Below are positions 19,662-28,038 of a stretch of 30,400 nucleotides of DNA, one piece after another (the stretch's first letter is position 1; the number at the start of each line of letters is the position of its first letter). Position numbers and translations under genes: made by a program. The notes under the pieces are model-generated. The model was not told where the DNA came from. It saw only the letters and a list, made by a program, of their open reading frames with translations, and searched no databases. Origin of the DNA: Mucidula mucida (taxonomy: Eukaryota > Basidiomycota > Agaricomycetes > Agaricales > Physalacriaceae). The stretch lies in contig JADNYV010000419.1 in assembly GCA_015501055.1 (NCBI GenBank), positions 1 through 30,400 on the forward strand, read 5' to 3'.

Positions 19662-19789
19662 TTCCTCCACTAGAGTTCAAGCCTGGTGAGCTGGTATGGC
19701 TCTTGTGTTGCAACATCAAGACAACATGACCCACTATGAAGTTAGACCATTGTCACCTTGGTCCTTATTGTGTCATCAAAACGCGTACC
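19662..19789. repeat. Spacer at the centre of palindrome P2
   Basis: A 128-bp unique centre flanked by GAGGTCCAAAT and its complement. It reads as gypsy integrase on the plus strand (EFKPGELVWLL, in-frame TGA at 19727, KLDHCHLGPYCVIK) and changes frame at an AAAA run just before the right arm. It matches the P1 centre. Confidence 0.85.
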
Positions 19790-20247
19790 ATTTGGACCTC
19801 TCATCCTACCTATCCCGTCTCCACCCCATTTTCAACATCACTCTCCTTGAGAAATACCATGATCCCTCTAAATTCCATCCTCACACTGATCTAGAACCAT
19901 TCACAATTGACGGACTGCCTCCATGGATCCATTCAATTACAGAGTCGCACAAAATCAGGCATCACTTTGAATACTTTGTATGTTGGCAAGGACTCCCCAT
20001 CGAGGAAAGCGCTTGGACACCTTTGTCAGACATCCCAACAATGGCGGACGATATCATCAAAAAATTCCATCATCAACATCCAAAATCACTGCGCCCTCAC
20101 TCCTCAGTCCTCGCAAAACACTTCTCTCCCCTAATCAAACCCCTACCATACATTGCACTCCCAGACACTCCATTGCCTTCACTCCCTTTCGCAATTGAGG
20201 CTCTCTCACGGCCACCTGCACCGCCGCCCGTTCATTGCAACCCTTGA
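19673..20247 (+). pseudogene. Ty3/gypsy integrase GPY/F module and chromodomain, P2 right arm
   Basis: Plus-strand continuation from the spacer into the arm: GELVWLL, then KLDHCHLGPYCVIK (GPY/F), AYHLDLSSYLSRLHPIFN, chromodomain HFEYFVCWQGLP and tail VHCNP* at 20247. The TGA at 19727 lies where a CGA (Arg) would fit the integrase pattern, and a frameshift lies near 19775-19785. No upstream pol survives. Confidence 0.78.
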
Positions 20248-20384
20248 ACACACTTTGAGACCGCCCTGCCAATAACTACCCAAAGTGGGTGCGTCTCTAA
20301 GCCACCAACCCGTTACCAGCCCCAATCTTAGATCCCAATCCCACACTTTATGACTTGCTCCTCTTGTCCTTAAAGGGGGGATGG

Positions 20385-20674
20385 TGTGAAGGTCACCCAT
20401 TCCGGATTGGGTAATCACCTCCTCAAACCACTCAACTCACTTCCTCACCCCTACATAGCCTCAACTCCTCGTCTTACCTATATATTACTTAGTCTTACCT
20501 ATGTCTTACTTAGTCTCAGACTCCAATCCACCCGCTACTCGATACTTTACTATAAAGCCTAAATTCTTGTACTACTACAACTTGTCGAATCAATGCTATT
20601 GACTTAGCTAGTCTTTTACCAAAAACTCATCATCTATCTAACTAAGTTAGAGGGTCCTTACCTTGACCCTCACA
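20385..20674 (+). repeat. Ty3/gypsy 3' LTR, copy 4 (P2 right arm)
   Basis: Mirror of 18777-19066, starting TGTGAAGGTCA after the purine tract AAAGGGGGGATGG and ending TGACCCTCACA. Confidence 0.75.
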
Positions 20675-20897
20675 TCTCGGTCACGGTTTGGATAACATTG
20701 TGTACTGTATTTACGTCGCACTGGATGTAGATATCGTTGAAGAAGCAAAATCAGACATATTTCATGGCATGCAACTGCACCCTGCGACCCTAATACGCCG
20801 CTCGGAGTTGCAGAGTTGAAGCGCTTACTCATCTCGTCAATGTACCAATTATTGATTCGTAGAAACTAATAGTAGTAAGTCACCGAAAGTACCATAC

Positions 20898-22366
20898 CTA
20901 ACCGACCACTTTGCGAACCATGCGTCTAATCCTTTGCACGAGCATATCGCAAACTCGATAACGACAGATCCAGCGCAGCATCTTCCTTGTAATCGGTTCC
21001 GGCGGTATGCGTAGATGCGCCCATTTCCGAACGAAGTCGGGCGAAAGTTCAGACCAGTAGTCATATTCTTGGTACTCGGAGTTCCGTGGAATCGCATACA
21101 ACATGTTCTCGTCAAGGCCTGAGACGTGCTGCTCAAAGAACTGCAAAGCCTGTTCCGCTGTAAAACGCGCGCGAACATCCCAGGTGACCATGCCGTCCAT
21201 TAGAGGCGCCAACATAGGCGCAATGGGAGTCAAGTGCTGTCGAAGGTAAGGTCCAAATCACCAAATCACTAAGATTGGCACTTACTTGAAAGAAAGTGCT
21301 GAACATCGTTCCTAAGCACCCCACATCGAATGCGAAGGGTTCGTACTCAAACTCACCTTGCCTTAAATCCGGAGGAGCGTCAAGTGAGGCGAAGAAGCCA
21401 CCCTTTCTTGGCAAGCGACAGGACGCGCGCGGTGTAGATGCAGGCAACATCAAGGCCAGATCGAAATCGAATAAGGCGTACTTCATTCGGCCATCCTTTC
21501 GCAAGGCTGATCGTAGCGGGTGGCCACCATTCAGGCTATCAAGCCTGAAGTGGTTGAGCATTATATTACGTGGCGCAATGTCCTATGGGTAGCTTTGGTT
21601 TAGTGTATGACAGCATAGCTACGGAATGCACTTACTCGATGCACGATGCCGGAGCCGTGCAAGAACGCCAACCCCGACAATAGAGAGTGTATCATGGAAA
21701 GAATTTCTTTAACACTCTTAAACCATGGAGTTAGAGTGTGATCGCCCCATCTGATTAGCGTCAGAAAGTGCTGGTGTCAAACGTATAGTTTGATGTACTC
21801 ACCGAGGTGTGACCACAAGCCAGTGCCCTGCAAATGGAAGGATTTCCAGGATTGGCAGAATCCCGGGAATGTTCTTGTCGGGTCTTTCATTCTGGGCTTT
21901 GAAGAGGAAGTGCATAACCCGAGACTCTTCGCTCTCCCGTTGAACGAGCTTCATTGCAACATGGCGATGTTCCTTGTCCTGCGCGAAAACGACGTGACCC
22001 TGTGGTATGAGACTGTCATTTCATTCCCATATGCTCTATTAGCAATGATCTTACCCAAGCATAAGCTGAGTAAGGAATCTGTCTTGTATCCTCTTCGAAT
22101 GATGCATACCACTCATCGTGAAATGCATACGGAAATTGGCCGCCCAACGGGCTCGAATTTGGAAGATAAGGGCCGCACTCGGCAAAAGTGGTCAGCGTCT
22201 CATTCAAGCAGAAATGATCATAGAGCGTGTATCCGCGTTCCAGCAGCCAAGGTCGCGCAGAGTCTTCCCAGAACCTCATGCGCTCCAGGAGATTAAATTC
22301 CGGGGTCCCAGGGCGAATGTATACATCGAGAGAAAAGTCGATCTGGGAGCCTTCAGCGAGGTAAGT
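20898..22366 (-). CDS. Kinase-like protein K, intact copy, P2 right arm
   Basis: Mirror of 17085-18553 with the same five exons and the same catalytic residues (VAMKLVQ lysine, HRDIAPRN loop, FDFDLAL). The one difference I noticed lies in the first intron (GTAAGATC against GTAAGAAC), so the two copies encode the same protein as far as I can tell. Its 5' end faces the unresolved stretch 22367-22958, and its 3' end faces the gypsy LTR. Confidence 0.78.
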
Positions 22367-23026
22367 CTATTTTCTGTTTTACGCACCTTCAAGTCGCGTT
22401 TTTCCATGGTGGTGTCGTAGGTACAAAGAAAGTGGCCAAACATGAGATCACGTTACAAGAGTGGCTGTGCACTGCCGGCAAGTGCCGCCGCAGATTATTC
22501 GCTGCCAGTGCTAGTACCGCTGGGCTCTTTGAGTCGAGAGAACGTACTGTAGTGACTCTGTGGCCTCGCAGTGTCTCTTATACTAGTGGAAATCTGACTA
22601 AACTGAGGTAACAATGTTGACTCTATTCGGGCCATGCCACGCCTGTCGCAGAAACCACTCGCTACGAGGCGTATCACCCTGAGGGACCGGTTTTCAATCT
22701 GCCCGAAATATACATAATGGGACAACCTCTCGCGGTATTCTGCGTCTGAAAGCCCGGCTCAGTTAAGGAGTTATTGCTACAAGATTGACGTCGACGGTAC
22801 GACGTGGGTGGCCGAAATCATCCCTGCCTTTCCGGACCGCCATATGAAGATTAGGCATCTTTGTTCATTGTATTTACATCTCACTAATGGTACAAATACA
22901 GTTCAAGACTTAAGACACAAGATGCAACAGTTCATGCATATCCAGCGCCTGCGCGCTACTAGGCTGCCCGGAAGGCTGAATGGACAAGGGGCTTTCCTCG
23001 AGCGGGAACGACATGCTTGGTCCAGC

Positions 23027-23765
23027 TCACGGGGCGTAGTGGTAGTCCCTGTTTGTTGGAGGATCTCCCTGGTGAGAGATAATGTCAGTCAACATGAAAG
23101 GACCGCTTTCCTTTTACGCACTGCCTTTGACACTGGGCCACCGACGATCTTGATTTCTTGTCCAGGGTTGAGGAGTTCCTTATGTAAATATGTTCCGATC
23201 TTATTATCGCGCAGGCGATATTGGACGCCACTTTTCAAAAAGGCGTAACTATTGCCGGGCTTTAAATTTCTGTTATGAGTTGTTGTACGCGTGGTCGGCT
23301 ATTGACAAAACGTACCACCAACTTTTTCTCGACGCGGTTACCTCCCAACTTTGGCCTGAGCAGGACGTCGTTGATGAGATCGCTGGCAGGTGGTCGAAGT
23401 TCCTCTTTGTCGACAATGACAGAAACAGTGAAGTGATATTCAACTTCGCTGGGTTTTGGATTCCCAGTGGCACTCTGCAAGTACGTGTATCCAAATCAGT
23501 AGGCGATCATCGTTCGCCTCAAAAGGCATTAAAGCTTACACTAGTCCTCCTATCGATCTTGTACGACGACGAAGTGTGTATAGTTACGGGCGTATTCTTC
23601 GGGATGGGTACGTCGTCCTCAGTGTAGGCATCAACTTGGAGGATGACCGCCTGCCCTGGCTGAAAGTTTTTATCAGCTACGCGCAGAGACTTGAAAGAGT
23701 CTCATGGAACCTACTTGGAAAACTTGAACAGGTTGATTGGCCGGGTAAGTAACAGTTGTGTTCAT
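23027..23765 (-). CDS. 192-codon gene, right-arm copy, truncated by a one-base loss
   Basis: Minus-strand mirror of 15683-16490 with the same four phase-0 introns. One substitution changes RVVKKL to RVEKKL in exon 3. In exon 5 a run of five C is four here, so translation stops after HYAP at 23027 instead of at 22959. That removes the last 23 residues, giving about 169 codons. The change is a homopolymer-length difference, so it may be a sequencing error. Confidence 0.62.
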
Positions 23766-23815
23766 CGTGAAGGCGTGAAGGAAGAGGTTGGGTAGAAAAG
23801 GGAGGATTGGAAAAG

Positions 23816-23823
23816 TATTTATA
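23816..23823 (-). promoter_or_regulatory. TATA box of the right-arm 192-codon gene
   Basis: Mirror of 15625-15632 (TATTTATA on the plus strand), at the same distance from the ATG. Confidence 0.55.
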
Positions 23824-24383
23824 CCTCTCAGGATGAACGGGGCGATGGCGCTATTCCCGATGGACCCACAGTAAGGCTGTGGAACGATTAATGGAGAATA
23901 ACCATATGGGGGCACAATTTCCATCTTAAGACGTAGGAATATGACTCGAGCAGTATCGTGAGAGGCACAAGAGGTGCGGTGACAGAATAAGTGCCTGTTG
24001 CTTCCAGAGCTCTCGCTGCCAGAAGACAAAAGCTGGGCAGGCCACCAACACGGCCGCCTTTCAAGCCCTTCCGGCAGTTCGGCCTGCACACCGAATATCA
24101 ATGAAAAGCAAGACAAGCTGCAGGTAGGAAGCTGTGCGATGTTGAACACAGTATACAATTGCCTTGTGCCGTTTCTGGCGTCATTGAGATGCCTAGTCAT
24201 CGAGCCTGTATGCCAGTGGCAGCGGGTAACGGCTGCGTGGTTCTTTTGACAGCATTTCCGAGTCACAGGAAGATGCTGTGATAGCAAAACGAGGGTCTGC
24301 TGCCGAGAAGCAATCCCTATAATCGTCGTAGACGCCCAGGTACCTCCGAATTGTGAGTCCCTACGCACACTGGACGCTTTAAA

Positions 24384-25454
24384 CTAGTCATAATGGACAT
24401 CTAGACATTCTATTCATGTTATCAACACAGCAATTTCAGGCAAAGATCTATCAAACCTGAGTTGCAAACAAAAATGCAGCACGCGTCTTGGGGAACATCA
24501 AGAATGGGGTTCCGACTTTGTACAGCTATGGGGATTTCCGGGGGGACAGAGAGCCTTCGCGCGTTAGTCCATTGGTATGTTCATATGTTCTACAGACCAT
24601 AACTCCATTCGCCATCTCCCTCGAATGGAATCACTTGATCTGATCTATGACCAAAATAACGCACTTGAAGCAATACTCACCTTAGACTTGAATGGCCTGC
24701 TTGCACTGATGCTGCGTGCAATCGAGCTAACCAAATCAGTTCGAGATAGAGTTGCATCCTCAAACGAAGGAGCCCGAACAATTCAGTCGGCAAGCCTTCC
24801 TGATTCAGTGGGTCCCTTTAAAGGACCAAAGGCGCCCTCATACAATACCGCTCCTATATCTGCTTCTGAGGCCCAAGTATCTGGGCGAGTAAGCTCGTGG
24901 AGTAGCTTCAGGAAGGACGTACTTCCTACTTTCGTGTATGGCACTCGAAAAGTGCATTGCAAGAGAAATTGATCCAGTGCAGAGATTGCCAAGAGCATGA
25001 GTAGCCTCGGAACCCGAATGAGTGAGGCATACAAATACCACCAAGATTATGCCTATTTTGTGCTCACACACCTCCCAGTCGCGTTCGTGGTCGAAAAAGC
25101 CACGTCGAGTGAGTGCCTCAGTCACACTTGAATTTCCTGTGAACTCAAAAAGCATATGCGTATCGTGTTGGTATTGTGCACTAGCCCCCGACAAAGACTC
25201 TATACATCTGTGGACTTCCAAAAATAGTCGTGCATTGGCGGCGTCTACAAGTCATCATACAAACTAACATACATTACCCAATCTTGAATCTTGTTCTGCA
25301 TGGTCTCGATGAGCTCGGGTGAAGGACACCTCATCCTGTCCACGGTCCAGTTGGCACCGAGGGCTGTTATCAGGCCGTGAGGAGTCGCATCGAATGAGGC
25401 TCTAGGCCACAACGATTTGAGCTCATACGCAATGCCGCAGCAATGGCTGAGCAA
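24384..25454 (-). CDS. Spliced gene of unknown function, P2 right arm
   Basis: Mirror of 13992-15064 with the same exon blocks (SPELIETMQNKIQDW; SSVTEALTRRGFFDHERDWE; LLMLLAISALDQFLLQ; EGLPTELFGLLRLRMQLYLE). The G run is five here, so the second block reads open through LSGASAQYQHDTHMLFEF. However, a C run upstream of it (two C here, three in the left arm) puts that block out of phase with the first exon if the 33-nt intron is real. Each copy therefore carries a different single-base length change, and neither is fully open as it stands. Confidence 0.48.
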
Positions 25455-25782
25455 AATCTGTGTTCAAATAACTCTTGTCCTTCCCCTTCAACGGCAGAAC
25501 GTTGTGTAAGCGTTTGTGCGTACAGCGGAGAGTACCAAATATCTTTTCGCGTGGCATCGTGATCTAGACAAAGAAATCAGTTGCTGTGAAGCGTACCGGG
25601 ATATAGATGTGTAGGCGTGCGCTTGGAATTGTGGCAACCAGTTTCGTGAGCTCAACAATGGTCCCGTCGGCGAGAGGCATACTAGATCTCTGTAGCTCGT
25701 ATCCACCGGAGGTCAGCCTGTTCCTGCCATTCTATGGATCTGCGCCAGTGATTTTGCAAATATTGAGAACCTGAGGGTACAA

Positions 25783-26856
25783 GTTCCCCGACCGTTCAGA
25801 ACCTCTTCAAGCCTCGTCCCATAGTAATCATTATACACTATATGATCTCGACCTTCAAACGAATTCCATAGGGGGTCTGCCATGCGAGCGCTCTCCAATG
25901 CCTACACACTTGGCCAAGAAGCCATGGCATTTGAGGCTCGGCCTCGAAGATACTGAACGGCTTCTCAAAAGACAATGAGAAGATGTAGAGAAGGATCTCG
26001 GGGGGCAGAGACTCAACGGGAGAATTGAGCATTGCGTGGGCATTTAGCACGCGTTTAGCTTGAGCAAGGTGTTGTTCGGCTGCCTGCAAACTCTGACGCA
26101 GGCGAGCAACTCGAGCCTCGACGTCATAGAGCTCGACACGCACTGCAACGGTGAATATTTTAGCTGGGGGAGAGCAGCGCTGATTTCTTCACGCGAAGTG
26201 TGACTATCAAAGAAAGGTTGGAACGGCGAAGGCGCGATGTATAGGCAGGATTGAAGGGTGGTCGCAGCGTAGCCACAATCAGGACAAGAAACACCTAACA
26301 ATGAGTATCAGAATTGACGGAGTCGGAGTGGATTAGAAAATTCCCACCTGCTATAGACATTGGAAGGTGCAAGTCAAAACCAAGCCGCCGGTGGCTGTAC
26401 ACCAATGTCACTCTCCAAATACGTCCGTCCAAGGCGATTCGATGTTCCCTCTTTCCTCGCTACATCCCCTAGCCACACCTAAGAAGAAACCTGCTTGAGC
26501 TGCTTAAGACTGAGTCGCCAAATACTGGACCAAAATCTCGAAAACACATCTGCCGATCCGTCAAAGTACCGTCATGGAAGGTGCGTGGTCCAACAATTTG
26601 ACAGCTCATATCAACGCGTATATCAGATGAGGCCAGCTTCTCAAGCTGTGGGTAGGACAGGTGCAAATGAGGCGATGAAGAGTTTTCACTCGCCCATCGC
26701 GTTGGATCCGGACGCGCGCCAATCTACTCTACAACGCATGTGGTGCCTAATCTCGAAATGGCGTGCCAGTGTCATGGCTCTCTAGAACGACTACGAAGCT
26801 ATCTCTATCCAAGTCCGTGTTACTCTCGCATCCCAGATTTGTCGACTTTTACGAAC
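25783..26856. repeat. Segment X, right copy, not mirrored
   Basis: 1074 bp from GTTC to GAAC, in the same orientation as 12578-13662. Compared with that copy it has six losses (two of 4 nt, four of 1 nt) and one 1-nt gain, and I saw no substitutions. Its left neighbour is the mirrored P2 arm and its right neighbour is the plus-strand kinase fragment. Confidence 0.8.
25787..26301 (-). pseudogene. F-box protein, right X copy, frameshifted
   Basis: Same gene as 12578-13101: ATG at 26301, intron at about 26143-26192, coiled coil, F-box from SPVESLPPEILLYIFSL to RHWRALAWQT. A 4-nt loss near 25874 (GGGTGGGGG to GGGGG) shifts the frame right after the F-box. Downstream, its minus-strand frame runs into the mirrored P2 arm rather than into the kinase fragment. 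Confidence 0.6.
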
Positions 26857-27840
26857 AGAATGAAAGACCCGACAAGAACATTCCCGGGATTCTGCCAATC
26901 CTGGAAATCCTTCCATTTGCAGGGCACTGGCTTGTGGTCACACCTCGGTGAGTACATCAAACTATACGTTTGACACCAGCACTTTCTGACGCTAATCAGA
27001 TGGGGCGATCACACTCTAACTCCATGGTTTAAGAGTGTTAAAGAAATTCTTTCCATGATACACTCTCTATTGTCGGGGTTGGCGTTCTTGCACGGCTCCG
27101 GCATCGTGCATCGAGTAAGTGCATTCCGTAGCTATGCTGTCATACACTAAACCAAAGCTACCCATAGGACATTGCGCCACGTAATATAATGCTCAACCAC
27201 TTCAGGCTTGATAGCCTGAATGGTGGCCACCCGCTACGATCAGCCTTGCGAAAGGATGGCCGAATGAAGTACGCCTTATTCGATTTCGATCTGGCCTTGA
27301 TGTTGCCTGCATCTACACCCGCGCGTCCTGTCGCTTGCCAAGAAAGGGTGGCTTCTTCGCCTCACTTGACGCTCCTCCGGATTTAAGGCAAGGTGAGTTT
27401 GAGTACGAACCCTTTCGCATTCGATGTGGGGTGCTTAGGAACGATGTTCAGCACTTTCTTTCAAGTAAGTGCCAATCTTAGTGATTTGGTGATTTGGACC
27501 TTACCTTCGACAGCACTTGACTCCCATTGCCTATGTTGGCGCCTCTAATGACGGCATGGTCACCTGGGATGTTCGCGCGCGTTTTACAGCGGAACAGGCT
27601 TTGCAGTTCTTTTGAGCAGCACGTCTCAGGCCCTTGACGAGAACATGTTGTATGCGATTCCACGGGACTCCGAGTACCAAGAATATGACTACTGGTCTGA
27701 ACTTTCGCCCGACTTCGTTCGGAAATGGGCGCATCTACGCATCCGCCGGAACCGATTACAAGGAAGATGCTGCGCTGGATCTGTCGTTATCGAGTTTGCG
27801 ATATGCTCGTGCAAAGGATTAGACGCATGGTTCGCAAAGT
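26857..27840 (+). pseudogene. Kinase-like gene K, copy 5, truncated at both ends and indel-ridden
   Basis: Begins at the same base as the left truncated copy (AGAATGAAAGACCC) and ends within the last codons (CGCAAAGTGG), where unrelated sequence starts. The first 450 bp match the intact copies, including GIVHR and NIMLNHF. From about 27315 on there are seven small indels (for example ACCCTTTCGC for ACCCTTCGC, CATTGCC for CATTGCGCC) and one substitution, which destroy the frame after the FDFDLAL motif. It lacks the N-lobe, so it is non-functional regardless of the indels. Confidence 0.8.
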
Positions 27841-28038
27841 GGAGCTTGGACCCTTTTCGTGATCGCCGTGATGCACATCTGTGCACATCGATGCCGAACA
27901 AGAGACTTATTTTCTCATACCGTAATGCGTGACAAGAGATCCCTTTTGTCCTCTGATGGTGGCAGGGTATAGATTCGCAGCGCACATTCCTCCTTCATCA
28001 TTCCTCTATTTCTCACGATTCACAACCTCCTCCCAAAT
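27841..28038 (+). promoter_or_regulatory. Single-copy upstream region of the NTPase gene
   Basis: About 200 bp from the breakpoint of the duplicated block to ATG 28039. It includes GGTATAGATT near 27966, a weak TATA-like site about 70 bp before the ATG, then a pyrimidine-rich leader. The duplication edge therefore lies close to, and possibly inside, this gene's promoter. Confidence 0.35.

Larger units (their letters stand above)
19790..25782. repeat. Right arm of palindrome P2 (about 6.0 kb)
   Basis: Inverted copy of 13663-19661. Differences I could spot are mainly one-base changes in C or G runs (for example five against four C at 16413/23033, and three against two C at 14215) plus a few substitutions. 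Confidence 0.92.

Noticed and set aside
22118..22420. 100-codon frame antisense to the kinase N-terminus (mirror 17031-17333)
   Set aside because: It ends in a good GTAAGT donor and looks protein-like in part, but the opposite strand carries the conserved kinase N-terminus in phase with the other exons. I kept only a note of the ambiguity.
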